In this document: positions 43,272 to 54,440 of the stretch, piece by piece | Layout of the letters: every line of letters begins with the position of its first letter | Numbering within the stretch: position 1 is the stretch's first letter | Assembly: GCA_035578905.1 (NCBI GenBank) | Contig: JAQJVL010000001.1 | Coordinates: forward strand, 6,362,488-6,426,487 | From: Stictocephala bisonia | Lineage: Eukaryota > Arthropoda > Insecta > Hemiptera > Membracidae | Direction: 5' to 3' | Length of the DNA stretch: 64,000 nucleotides | The notes under the pieces: model-generated | Database searches by the model: none | What the model was told of the DNA's origin: nothing | What the model saw: only the letters and a program-made list of their open reading frames with translations | Program-made: the position numbers and the translations under genes

Positions 43272-45070
43272 ATCGTAAAAATTGTACCATTTCAAAGTGG
43301 AGTTTTAATGGCAACTCGGAGTTACTGTCAATAACGGAGTTGCTTTACTCACAGCCATTTAATAGCGCCATTGAAAGGACACGTCATTCACTGCGTACAC
43401 GAGTGAGTGGCTAGGTCCTCGACTCCCTACGTGTCTAGATTGACGAGTGGCGTACGTGTTCTGTGAGTAGGAGGACCTTCATTTCCATACATGTGTGTGG
43501 GTGGCTGGAAAGGCTTTCAACTTCATAAGGGTTTAACAGCTTGAAATCCTGGTAAATAAAAGGATGTACAGTTTACCGTGTAATCCAAACCACGTAATAT
43601 TGTTTTTTTGGCAAAATGACAATTCTGATACTCAATAGTCTCCCCTGAACAACATCCGAATCCTTTTGTAATTACGTCCACATCAATGGCAACGTATGAT
43701 TGGTCGCTGTGATGCATCTAAAAGACTGAGAACAAATCGTATATCCTAAAATATCCACAACACTTACCTAGCTAGACTAGCTGGATTACAGCATTATGCC
43801 CCAGTACTATTTGTAGAATATTAAAATTAAATTGTATAGATGGAATACCTTCCTGTTAAAAGAACAATATTTTTATTTATAAGCTAATTATTAACTAACT
43901 AAATGAAATAAACTTATAAAATTACAAATAAAATTTAAATAATTTAAGAACCACTGAGGTTAAAACGTACAAACTTGATACAGATGTTTATAGCATTATG
44001 CATTTTTAAGGTAAAAATAATGCTGTACCATTTTCAATATTTTTATAAATGGCAGCCATTTTTACGGACAATTACTAAAAGACTTGAAATTGTATACAAC
44101 ATTAACAAGGCGCAAAGAAAATCTATTATGAAATCAAACGACCTCCTCTTTTGTAAAATCTAAACAACGGAGGAACAACTTTGATCATTGCAAGGCATGC
44201 TGTGCTTCAATCGGAGTGTTGCTTATCAAAGCCACTTTCAATAACTATGGTGGTTTTAACAATGCTGAGCAGCGCCATGGCTGAAGTATGGCATACCTTA
44301 CAATGATTAGTGCGTAGTAGTGTCTCTCCGTTATTTGTGATTATATTTTTACAAACAAGTGCTCATTGGATTTGTGGTTGAATTGTTAACGTTTTTATAC
44401 AATTTCAATGTTGCATAACGTTTACACGTTTTTAGTAATTTAATGGTCAGTTTAAATATTTAAAGGATAGCCATTTTTCCAAAAATGAACGTACTGCAAA
44501 ATTATTGTCAGCTAATGACGATAAATATTGTTCTGTATTAATCTATTTGTGTTTATTAATTACTAGTTTTGAGTGTTTTAATCTCAGTAGTTCATTACAC
44601 AAATGTCTTTAAAATACACACACAAACAGACAGACGGACGGACAAATAAACATTTTAGGACCTTTATAGGAACTATTTTTCTTAGTTTACCCAAGAAACC
44701 GTATCCTTAAGTTTTGGAACATTGTCTAGGGTCACCCTTTACACATAAATGACGGCTACAACTAATATTTCACATTTTAAACTTCAAGCATACATAGGGC
44801 TATCGTGCTTTTCAGAAGATCTAACCTATCTTCAAAAGGGAAATGTTTGCTCATGGAGTAAGTGTTATCACAATATAATTTATCTTGTATGTCTATGCAT
44901 GTAGTAACTATAAGTTATACTAATACAATTGCTCTACTCCCAAGGAAGAGTTGAATATAATTAATTATTAGGTTAATCTTCAGTGGGTCGTAAGTGAAAC
45001 ATCCGTTGCAAGTGACAGCTGCCAACGTTTACCAATACAGCAATATACCTGGTTTAATTTATTAGGAATG
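43272..45070. other. No gene recognised
   Basis: The minus-strand open frame 43523-43717 (64 codons) has an acceptor-like TTCTCAG just upstream on its strand, but I recognise no motif. A GC-richer patch at 43300-43500 and a CAGACAGACGGACGGAC run at 44627-44643 (often seen near insect RTE/SINE tails) are unexplained. Confidence 0.4.
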
Positions 45071-45173
45071 CTGCAAAGGGCAGGCCACCGCTAATGACAG
45101 GTCGTTGCGAGTGGCAGATCGCCGCAAAAGGTAGGTCACCGGAAATGGCAGGTTGCCGCAAATGGACGGTCCG
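45071..45173. repeat. 17-bp minisatellite
   Basis: About six degenerate units of GCAAATGGCAGGTCGCC, for example at 45137-45153 and 45154-45170. Much GC-richer than its surroundings. Confidence 0.75.
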
Positions 45174-46020
45174 CAAGTAGCATGGAAGCTTAAATACAAA
45201 CATACGTGGGGAATACCACAGATAGGACGCTTAGTATGAACTTAGACAGGACAGAAGCATTAATATCAGTATCTACTTACATTGTGCATAGTTAATATTA
45301 GTGAGTTCCAACAAGTTAATGTGGAAAAGACTTGCGACTTTCTTTGGTTTTATCAATACGTAATCAGTTATATGTCTAGTCAATAAAACTAGTTTCTTCA
45401 ATAATTATAAGTTTGTTATTCAATTTTCACTATATTTTAATGGGAAATAAAATTCTTGAATAATAACTAAAATTAAATTGTCTACTCAATATTTAATAAA
45501 TTAAATATTGTATTTACGTTCCTCTTTTTATTTACAATATATATTTCTTTATTTTCTTTATTTAAGAATGTGGAATTCGGAAAAAATATTAAATACGTTT
45601 CACAAAATTAAAATAAAAACTACAATTGAGCCACTTTAATAGTGCCTATAAATAACAAACTCAATAAAAATTATTTAAAACTATGATTTGGTGCACCTTT
45701 ACTACAGGGAGAAAAGTTAAACTAGAATTAATTCCTAAACAATATTAGTGAATATAGGTTCCTTCCAGAAGATAGTAGTCAAATATTAATCCCACAAGCA
45801 ACGTCATTTTGCACAATAAAATCAAATCACACATCAACTTGCTTGTCATTTAATAAAAAAAATATTTACCGAAACCATTGTCACAATATTTTGTTACATT
45901 AATTTTTTTTATGTAAATATTAGAAATATTACATGCAATAAAAAGTATATTTTCTCATTAGAAATAATATTAACAAATATTTGTTACATCAAGATCTTTC
46001 CGTGTTGACATTTTTTCTGC
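45174..46020. other. No gene recognised
   Basis: AT-rich; nothing supported. Confidence 0.45.
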
Positions 46021-46366
46021 GATTTACAGGTTTTGGTGACGTTGTTACATTTGCTTCCTACTTTAAAGCTCGCTGATTGGTTCCCATCCCTTTTTTCAAG
46101 GTAATTTTGTGTAGAGGGGAGTCCACGTAAATAATTCGTGCAACAGTTTTCTCGCCTTGTTTTGCCCCAGCCATTAGCTGAGTTGAGTGGGCCACTTATT
46201 TAAACCTTGCTTCGGCTCCATTTCGAAGTTCGGCATTTTTTCATACGGTTAGCTTTTAAGAAGTTGTCCAATGCCACGAAGTGTGAGTAGCTGTTTGATT
46301 GTGCGTGACGTTTACGTGTCTGACGTGGCCCTTTGGACTCAATTGTTCTCCGGAATCAACGTAAGT
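46021..46366 (+). promoter_or_regulatory. Candidate promoter and first exon with splice donor
   Basis: A GC-richer island in AT-rich DNA: an inverted CCAAT box (GATTGG near 46075), a TATA-like TTATTTAAACC near 46197, and a strong splice donor AAC|GTAAGT at 46361. No coding frame is evident, and no matching downstream exon was found. Could be a host 5' UTR exon or a repeat-derived promoter. Confidence 0.25.
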
Positions 46367-47127
46367 TCGACCTTTGTTTTTTTAGCTTTTTAGATTCTCG
46401 TTGTTAGCTTTGTCTCCTGCCCTTTTAGCTTTTAGCACCAAAACCTAGTAAATGTTTCTTAGTTTTCTTGTTTTTTGAAGTACCGCTTTTCTAATTTAGT
46501 AAATTTTGTTAGATGTCAGAGTTTAGTAGTAAAAAGAAATTTTAAAAAATCAAAATAAATATTGATAATTTGTTGTTTTAAAGATTCCTGAGGAAAAAAT
46601 CAGAATTACATAATTATAAAAACAGATGTATAGAAAAGAATTTACAAAAAATATTTTAATAATAAGAAAAAGAATTTGAGTTATTAAAAGGAAATTAAAT
46701 TATAATTATTATTATTATTATTATTTAATGAATTTAAAATTTAAATTTTCTTCTATTATTGCGTTTTAGTTTGGTTTTAATTTTAATTAAAGAATTTTGA
46801 GAAGAACTTAATTGTTATTTTGTTGAATAAGAATTAATTTCTTTGATTTAAAATTATATTTTACTAAAGAAGAAAACTTAAAATAAAGAAGATTTATTAT
46901 TTGTTCCTTTGTTTGAGAAATTAAAGATAAACAAAAATAAACGCCGTAGCTATTATGTTTTTTCTTTTTTTGAAAATACATTACACTATAGTAGATAGTT
47001 AATTGTTAAGGGTAATCAGTCCAAATTTTTAAGAACAAGTACACAATTTTGATTGAATTTTTTTAAAATCCAAACAAAATCTCTGGCCCATTTAATTTTA
47101 GAAATCTATGAGTTTCTTAAACTTATG
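46367..47127. other. No gene recognised
   Basis: AT-rich; would be intron if the donor at 46361 were real. An ATT run lies near 46704-46725. Confidence 0.4.
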
Positions 47128-47960
47128 TAACGTGACATTGTTACATATCAAACATTGTGTTATTCAGACATTCAGTTTGTGAAGACTGGTGTGCCCCAAG
47201 GCTTCATTCTAGGGCCACTCTTGTTTATCTAGTATATAATTGATTTTAAATAAAGAGTCTCTAGGGCTGATCCGTGTATTTTTACAGACGATACGTCAAT
47301 TTTTAACAGAAAACCAAAGTCATGGAGCCTTGCAGATTGACACTTTTGTAGAATGCAGTATCTACAAACTATGACAAACCAATTTAATAGGTTTTAGCAT
47401 TACTCCTCTAGTTAAACAGAATGTTGGTGTTCTGATAGACGGTAACGCAGATGGCTCAGAGAGAAGTGTTATTTGTGATTTTGTTCATAGACCAACAAAC
47501 GTTTTTCACTACAATTTAATTGAAAATATATTTTCCTCTGGTACTTTTGTTCTGCGTGGATTGCCGACTTTTGCTAATACCATAGTCTTTCCACCTCTTA
47601 TTATGCTATGATTTTCCCCACCTTTCTTTTCCTATCTGAAGTTTCCAATTTCAACAAACAAAGGAAATATTTGTTCTTCAAAAGAGGGCAATTAGAATTT
47701 TAACCCAAGCCAGTAGATTTCACTCGTGTAATCTTTTTTAAAAAAACAAAATCTTCAATTAAACCTAAATATACATTCTCCAGCTTGCACTAAAAAATTA
47801 ATACTGGTCTATCAATTACCACTGAGTAGACAAATTCAAACACACTCATAAATGAAGTACTCCTAAACATAATGCTACTTTTCCACTCATCATAGACGTT
47901 GTAATACTGCGTCGGTATTCAATCTTCTCCAGGTTGGAAATATTAAAGCGATATTCATTT
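47128..47960 (+). pseudogene. Decayed LINE reverse transcriptase (motifs B and C)
   Basis: Near 47180 one frame reads FVKTGVPQGFILGPLLFI, RT motif B, soon broken by TAG. Near 47278 another reads CIFTDDTSIFNRK, motif C with the Asp pair kept (YADD replaced by FTDD). Farther on, fragments around 47640-47720 recall the C-terminal region (LQKRAIRI-like: SSKEGN*NF). The rest is full of stops and indels. Jockey/CR1-like by motif style. Confidence 0.65.
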
Positions 47961-48089
47961 TTATTAAAATATTGTTTTTACAAACAAAAAGTATCTTAGT
48001 AATATTTAGGCGTTATTTTAAATATTGTATCAGTTAACGATATTGTTTTAATACTACTGTATTTATAATCTAACTCTATTATGTAATAG
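47961..48089. other. Spacer between RT remnants
   Basis: AT-rich; probably decayed LINE sequence. Confidence 0.35.
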
Positions 48090-48235
48090 ACGTGACATTG
48101 TTACAAATCAAACTGTGTTATTCAAACATTCAGTTTGTGGAGACTCGTGTGCCCCAAGGATCCATTCTAGGACCACTCTTGTTTATTTCGTATATAATTA
48201 ATTTTAAATAAAGAGTCTCTAGGGCTGATCCGTGC
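48090..48235 (+). pseudogene. Second copy of the RT motif B segment
   Basis: About 145 bp closely match 47130-47275, including CGTGACATTGTTAC, GTGCCCCAAGG and AAGAGTCTCTAGGGCTGATC. Similarity stops after CCGTG in both. It reads VETRVPQGSILGPLLFI with a sense codon where copy 1 has Phe in GFILG. A local duplication or two insertions of one fragment. Confidence 0.7.
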
Positions 48236-48639
48236 CCTTCATAATTAGTACCATTCAAATATTAAATGGCAATAAATTTTATGTGTTTATTACTGTAAAT
48301 GGTGATTTGATTTGAAATGCATTACGGAAACATGCAAATACTCATATATTAACTCTTTTATGAGTGGCGAGATTTGCTGGGAAGGAAACAAGAAAGAAAA
48401 TACATATGCCAAAAATTGTTCCAGCTTACTCTATTTGGGCCTGAGCCAGCGTTTGGTTTCTTACATCCTGGCACAATAAACAGAACACCACAAACACTGC
48501 GAAAAGAGTCGGAAATAACCACAGTGAGGGTATCTCCAAATCTCCATACATCTGAAACCGATGGTGTAGACTACAAAATACTTCTGCTTTGAATATTAGG
48601 AAGATTTTGTTTCGGGCCTATCTTGTTTGTTTAGAAAAT
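48236..48639. other. No gene recognised
   Basis: The open frame 48374-48592 (72 codons) has no known motif; I do not call it. Confidence 0.4.
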
Positions 48640-49060
48640 ATTAAATATTGGTAACCCACCCAAATTTCATGATTTTTTTTGATTAACTAATTTTTAATAT
48701 TCAATGTTGACTCCATTACACAAATCCAACAAAATGTTCCCCCAGAAATACCAATTTTTGACAAAAAATATTTTTTTTAAATCTACACCAGAACTATATA
48801 TACAATATCATCTTGCCTTTTCCTCCTAAACACGAATATAACATCCAATTCTTCGTACAAAAAGCGGTAAGAGAAGTATCCACGGTTCAAGGTAAGGTCA
48901 GGTTAGGTTCCTTTTACGTTACTTAGTATTAACAGACAAAATGTCTCTACAAAAATACTAGGTTAGGTAACATAAGGATAGTTAGTAGATCTTAGCTCCT
49001 AAAGTGTAAAGAGAACACACATATTTTTCCGCAAAAATTAATCTTAAAATGTTAAATTAC
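48640..49060. repeat. Diverged copy of the 40120 foldback family
   Basis: Shares CCTCCTAAACACGAATATAA, CCCCAGAAAT-type blocks and GGTTAGG words (AGGTCAGGTTAGGTTCC, CTAGGTTAGGTAAC) with 40120-40676. Strongly diverged. Confidence 0.45.
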
Positions 49061-49599
49061 TACAGTAAATTACGGTATTCAATTATTTTACCTTGTAAAA
49101 ATATCAGAAATTGGTTTAGTAATCTACGCTTAGTAACTTTTTCACCTAGTCCCTTTCATATGAAAGCATATCCTATCTTGTAATTACGTATATTGCTGGT
49201 GTATCACAACTCAAAAGTTAATTAATTGATAAATATTATGAATTGGAAACTTATCAAATACAATTCCATTTATTTTCCTTTGGCCTTAGACCATTAGTAT
49301 TAAAGCTTATTCCTGTTTCTTATGTAAGAACATATATTCGATGTCCATTTACATTACTTTTATATTCAAAAATGGGAATAACATTTGCCCAAAAACCCAT
49401 GTGTACTGTTAACAAACAAAATTGAAGTGACCAGAGCTGTTTCGAATATTATTTAACAGAAAAAATACGAGGGTAATTCATTACAAGACTATTTCTTATT
49501 AATGCAGTAATAATTAATTTCAATATCTCTTTTCTGAAGAAGAGCATTGTTATTTGAGGACATCTGAAATTGGGGATATGCGCAGATGGTGTCTCAGAT
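49061..49599. other. No gene recognised
   Basis: Open frame 49243-49425 shows no motif. R1-like sequence may start as early as 49560. Confidence 0.4.
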
Positions 49600-51520
49600 C
49601 TCAGCATGCCGGTCAACGTAGTTGACACAAATGTCCACTCGTCTGAACACAAAACAGCCAACAGAGAGCTGAGAAGTGTAGTTAACCGCAGCAAGGTGAT
49701 ATGCTGGAGGAACTGTGCGCAGACATTGATTTCGACCTCTGGGGTTTGAGTTACAAGATCGTACCCAGAAGCTAGGGGCTCAATCACCACCACCTGTGGT
49801 CATGGAATGGCAAGCTATGACCATTATCGTTGATGCACTGTTTCCGGTTCACCCTCTGCGGGAAGAATGGGATTTCGGAGACCTTGGCGAATTCCAACTC
49901 TTTTCTGAGGAAGAAATTCGCACTGCAGCCCAGTCCTTGCGAAACGGAATAGCACCCGGCCCGGACGACTGGGCTGGAATCCCAGAAGAATTCCTTAAAT
50001 TGACATCGATTCCCAACACGTGTGTCTTTCGGAAGGTGTATTATTTTCCGCGTTGAAGACGAACTGCTTGCTCCTGACTCCAAAGGTAAGGGAGACTCCG
50101 AACAGCCATCTTCGTACTGGCCGTTCTGTATGCTGGACATAGTAGGAAAAGTGTTCGAGAAGCTTCTAAAGGCCATACTTCCCGAGGTCATTGTAGCTTC
50201 CAGAGACCCGTTGCCAAACCAACGTGATTTTCGAGCTGTAAATTCCACTGTGACAGTGGTACAGGAGTGGAGTCTGTGCAGAGGGCGGAGGATCACAACC
50301 ACCATTTGCGCCGTGTGGTTCTCCTCGTAAACTCGACGTGAGAAACGCCTTCACATCTGGCGGATAGTGTGATATTCTGAGTACGTTAAGCACACCTTTC
50401 GTGCACTTATTGTGCATGTTGTACTCATACCTGAAGCATTGTGCTTAGCTAAACGACACTCTGGATGATTCTTGTGATGTTCCTGTCACTTGTGGTGCCT
50501 TCTGAGTTCGATTCTTAGACCCGATCTCTGGAACGTGTCATATGACTGTTTGCTGAGAGCTTAGATACCAGATGATACCGGCTTAGTTGGGTATGCTAAC
50601 GTCATCGCCGCGTTTATCTCAGTGAGGGCCGTCAATTGGGCCTTACTCAAGATGAATTTGATCATAAGATCAGTGAACAGCTGGATGGAACCTGACTCTT
50701 TCTCTCAGCAAGACAGAGATCGTGGTACTAACCAAGAAGCGAATCAATAATATCTTCCCTATGCAGATAGGAGAGTTGGTGGTGGAGACAAAGCCGTTCG
50801 CGAGGTACCTTGGCATCGACTCTAAGATTAGATTCGGTGAGAAAATAGCGCGCACTGCCGAGACTGCCGTAAAAAGAGTTGTAGCTCTTAGTAGGCTCAG
50901 GGAAAATGTCGAATGAGCTGTACGGATATGTTATCTGGTCCTACGATATTAAGAAAAAGTTTACCAGAATAGCCTTTGTTCATCGCAAGTGAGCTCTTCT
51001 GATTGCATCGGCTTATCGCAAAGTTTCCAAGACGGCCATCCTGGTAATCACCAGTGTCGTCCGTATTGACTTTTTCACTAGAAAGCGACGGTAGATAAAC
51101 CAAAGGAGGTTAGGGCTGAAAGTGAGGATGTTTCAAAAGAAGAGCGAGACCATTCGTTTCTAGGCTGGCATGCTGATTGTGAAACCAGTCCAAGAGGATT
51201 TTGGACCGCGAGGCTCATCAGGGAAGTTCAACCTTGACTGGAACTAGGACATGGGAAGGTCGGGTACTTCTTGGCCCAGATTCTTTCTGGCCATGGTACT
51301 TCTTGACCCAGTTTCTTTCTGGCCATGGATACTTCCACTCGTACTTGGACAAGAAGGGGATGGCAGATAGCCCTGAGTGCATGTACTACTCTGGTGTCCA
51401 GGACACAGTGGGTTACACTTTTTTCAAGTGTAACCGTTGGGTCCTGAGAAGAATCGCTCTGACAACGGAGGTCGATAGACCCTGATCTTGTCATAGGTAG
51501 CATTCTCCAAGGGAAGACAC
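49600..51520 (+). pseudogene. Decayed R1-clade LINE polymerase
   Basis: Plus-strand remnant running from the linker before RT to the C-terminal knuckle, in at least five frames. Visible in order: EELCADIDFDLWGLSYKIV (49710-49767), the pre-RT block HPLREEWDFGDLGEF with AAQSLRNGIAPGPDDW (49850-49975), YWPFCMLDIVGKVFEKLLKA near 50118-50177, QRDFRAVNSTVTVVQE (50222), a DVRNAF block near 50335, a motif C relic GYANVIAA near 50590 (both Asp lost), KTEIVVLTKKRINNIFPMQI near 50713-50772 and RTAETAVKRVVALSRL (50850). The C-terminal zinc knuckle at 51380-51440 reads CMYYSGVQDTVGYTFFKC, with a Cys and the His replaced by Tyr. A 32-bp direct duplication at 51263-51326 adds residues in the C-terminal part. 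Overlapping minus-strand frames are shadows. Confidence 0.88.
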
Positions 51521-51524
51521 CAGG

Positions 51525-51645
51525 AACCATGTACCCCCGTAAGTCTGTGCAGAGGGCGGAGGATCCCAAACACCGTTTTCGTCGTGTGGTTTTCGTCGTC
51601 ACACTCGACGTGCCTAACGCCTTCACCTCTGCCAGATGGTGTTTT
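51525..51645 (+). pseudogene. Second R1 fragment (motif A)
   Basis: One frame reads RRVVFVVTLDVPNAFTSARW, R1 motif A with flanks (DVRNAF changed to DVPNAF). It follows directly after the C-terminal end of the R1 remnant upstream, so it belongs to another R1 copy or to a rearranged one. The remainder of motif A onward is replaced by the LINE tail at 51646. Confidence 0.75.
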
Positions 51646-51890
51646 TACCGTAATAAGATACAATATAAATAAGAAGGATACAGTAGATGGGGCATGTGAA
51701 GATGATTGGACATAATATATTTCTGGAGATATTCCTGGAGAAAATGAAAGGTCCAATAGGAAGACCTAAAGCAGATTGGGAGGACCATGTAGAAGTCTGA
51801 TGTGTCCATACTTTGTGGTAGTCAAGGGCCGGATATTGAGTAAGAAGAGAAGTGTGTATAAGGCTTGTCAAATAACTGAAAATCAGACCA
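51646..51890 (+). pseudogene. LINE C-terminal fragment, same family as 53508-54205
   Basis: One frame reads MGHVKMIGHN and IGRPKADWEDHVEV, the W-x-GHV...GRP..W-x-D-x-V tail of an RT polyprotein. DNA similarity to 53880-54110 is obvious (AGAAGGATACAGTAGATGGG, TGTGAAGATGATTGGACATA). Starts abruptly inside the R1 motif A sequence. Confidence 0.7.
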
Positions 51891-52318
51891 ATACTTCGGG
51901 AAAGAAGGCAGATCTAGACCGCTAACTTAGTGGTTTAGACTTTGAAATGCCTTGAAGGGAAAGAACAACCAATCATAGCCCGAAGTAATGTGATTAACAG
52001 TTCCAGGCTAGTCTTAGTAGGAGAAGGTTCTTTAGTGGGTAGTTCATGAAATCGAGTCCCATACCTCGTTCATAAATGAATGTTTACTTTCTCACCTCGA
52101 AAAAATGCAGTAATAATGTGTTGCATGGACATTATGAATAGCTACAATAAATATTATGTGAAGTAGTGTTTAATAAATTAGCGATATATGTAACCTTTGC
52201 TGAAACTGCTTTATGTGACTATTCTAGCGGTCCCAACGGGATCTCAAAACAACTGATATTTAAAGACATAACAATTAGTATTGTATGAATAATTAATGTA
52301 TGTTAGCTAATGATGGAA
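51891..52318. other. No gene recognised
   Basis: Nothing supported. Confidence 0.45.
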
Positions 52319-53507
52319 TACATAGAGTGGAAAAAAATATGGAAACGCTTTTACAACAATGTAATTTTTTTCGTACATAATTTGATAAATTAATTTGTTT
52401 ACTAAATAATATACTATAATAAGAAAAGAAAACTAGTTTTGTTTTAGCCATGACAAGCAGTTTTTATTACGAGAATACATAGGCAATATCTAATTAAATA
52501 AAATAACAAAATAATAAACAACTAAAAAAACCAACATTCTTTTTCTATTTTGATTGTGCTTTTGTTTTCAGTTTGAAATGGTGGCGTTAAATAACATATC
52601 ACACGACCTCATTCCCTTTTAACATTTTGAAGTTGACTCCTAGAACTTGAACCCCAACCTACTTGAAATTAAATCGAAACAGTGAAAATGCAGTGTGGGT
52701 TATTATTAATTTAATGGCATATTCAAAAAGCAAATTAAACTTTAGAAACAAATCAGTGGATTGCTTAAATTACAAAGTAGTTTTAATTATGAAAATACAT
52801 CAGTCATAACCAATAAAATAATAAAATATTTAAAACTAAAGAACGAAATATACTTTTTAGTTTGAAATGGTGGCGTCAAATTGCTTATCACACAACCAAG
52901 TTTGCGTTTAAATTTTTGAAGTTGACTCCTACATCTTGGACCCCAAGTAATCCCTGATAACAGTGAAACACTGTAAATATTGTGTGGGTTAGCATTAATG
53001 TAATGGAATATTAAAAAGCAAGTCTTTTATAAACAGACACACCCTGTATACAGGGTGGAAACAAAATACGGAAACGCTTTCACAACAACGTTATTTTTTT
53101 CCACAGATAATTTGATATTATAATTGTTTTAATTATTGTATTCCATAAAGTATCATTTTAATCAGAATAATTTACTTGAAACCGTTAAATAGTGGAGAAA
53201 TAATATTTTTCTAATTAGTTACTTTAAACTCAAATGACCCCTTCTCTGGAAAGTCCGTAAACTTTTCGAAGTCCGGTTCACGGCAATTATTTTCTCTTGA
53301 ATAGACCTTTCATTTGATACCAAACTCGACCTAGAATTACAGTGGTTTTCGTTCTACTCTTCATGGGCCGTCCCTAGAAAAGATGAAATGTCGCTAATGG
53401 TGTCAAAAAGTGTGTTCTTTGTAACCATGATCATCTACAAGATTTCACTTTTACAAGTAAAACCATACAAAAGTTGTGAAAGCGTTTCCATATTTTTTCC
53501 ACATGTA
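52319..53507. mobile_element. Composite TIR element, copy B
   Basis: Left outer end TACATAGAGTGGAAAAAAAT and right outer end (read inward) TACATGTGGAAAAAATATGG are MITE-type inverted ends. Between them lie two related units about 290 bp apart (for example AGTTTGAAATGGTGGCGT at 52568 and 52859; GTTGACTCCTA at 52632 and 52921), then an internal junction ACACCCTGTATACAGGGTGG at 53039-53058 where a complete 459-bp MITE begins. Copy A (41256-42660) has the same order in reverse. Confidence 0.8.
53049..53507. mobile_element. MITE, TACAGGGTGGAA family, within composite B
   Basis: 459 bp. Ends TACAGGGTGGAAACAAAATA and, inward from the right, TACATGTGGAAAAAATATGG. Internally it matches 23476-23942 across its length (TCCGGTTCACGGCAATTATT; GTCAAAAAGTGTGTTCTTTG). 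Confidence 0.88.
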
Positions 53508-54205
53508 TAACAGAATTAAGTCAAACAGGTAAATTAAAGGAATATTCTGAAAAATGTAGATACATTATTATTATATAGGGAATAAAATAACAAAAAAGAG
53601 CACAACAAGAGAAGATATATTAAATAGAATATAGAAGAGTGGACAGTTTGTTATTCTGGTAAAGAAAAATTTACAGAATTGGAAAATTGGAAAGGAAACA
53701 AAAATAATGAAAAAAAGATGTATTATCAACCAATATTATTATAAGGAGCGAAAACGTGGACATAGAAAAAAGCTAAATTAAGCATATCCAGGCAACAGAA
53801 ATGAGATTTTTAAGAGGAATAGAGAAGATTAACAGAAGAGATAGAATAATGAGCGAAATATCCCGAGAAAGATTGAAATGTATACCACTATAAGATACAA
53901 TTAAAAGAAGAAGGATACAGTGGATGGGGCATGTGAAGATGGTGGGGCATAATTGATTTCTGATGATAGTCCCAGAGGAAGAGAAGAAAGACCAAGAAGA
54001 AGGTGGAGGGACCAAGTGTGGAAGTTTAGGTGTCCATGTTTTGTGATAGTCAGGGACCAGATATTGTCTAATATAAGATGTGAGTATAAATCTCGTCATA
54101 GCTTAAAATCAGGCCAATACTTCGTGTATCAGTTTCCACGAACAGCTGTAGGTCCCTTTGTTGCCCTGTATATTGGGCTATTAATAAATATATCTTTCAA
54201 ATAAA
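53508..54205 (+). pseudogene. LINE polymerase C-terminal region and 3' end
   Basis: Frames across the segment read a post-RT block around 53720 (MYYQPILL.GAKTW, matching I-x-x-x-YG-x-E-x-W), ATEMRFLRGIEKINRRDRIM (53797-53856), RRRIQWMGHVKM (53907-53942) and RRRWRDQV (53995). This is the W-x-GHV/RGRP-type C-terminus found in many insect LINEs. Stops and frameshifts abound. The tail after 54110 ends in AATAAATATATCTTTCAAATA near 54205. Coding starts exactly at the MITE edge. Its first about 165 bp are repeated, reversed, at 61395-61558. Confidence 0.75.
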
Positions 54206-54440
54206 TACTCGACCATAGTTAGTAACAATTACTACACTCGTTCATCTATACTCATCACACTCATTCGCCCCTCGTATTCACCCATATCTCTACGATCATA
54301 GTTTTAGTAATGGATGATAATAATGAACACCTTCGTTGATGAGTTTACATTTGATCTTGTGAAACACAAATTATTACCTTAGCTAGTAAACACTAACGAG
54401 TAGTCAATGACTACTCTCGTTCATATACACCTATCACTCT
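54206..54440. repeat. Left flank repeat of the 105-bp array
   Basis: ACTCATCACACTCATTCGCC, TATTCACCCATATCTC and TTGATCTTGT...AAACACAAATTAT recur at 56010-56275 on the other side of the array (twice, partly), so both sides of the array share the same sequence. Confidence 0.75.

Noticed and set aside
43523..43717. 64-codon minus-strand frame with an acceptor-like site upstream, a possible host exon.
   Set aside because: No motif, no donor that clearly fits and no neighbouring exon; not enough to call.
49449..50417. Several minus-strand open frames (114 and 173 codons).
   Set aside because: Antisense of the R1 remnant, whose plus-strand blocks match known R1 motifs.
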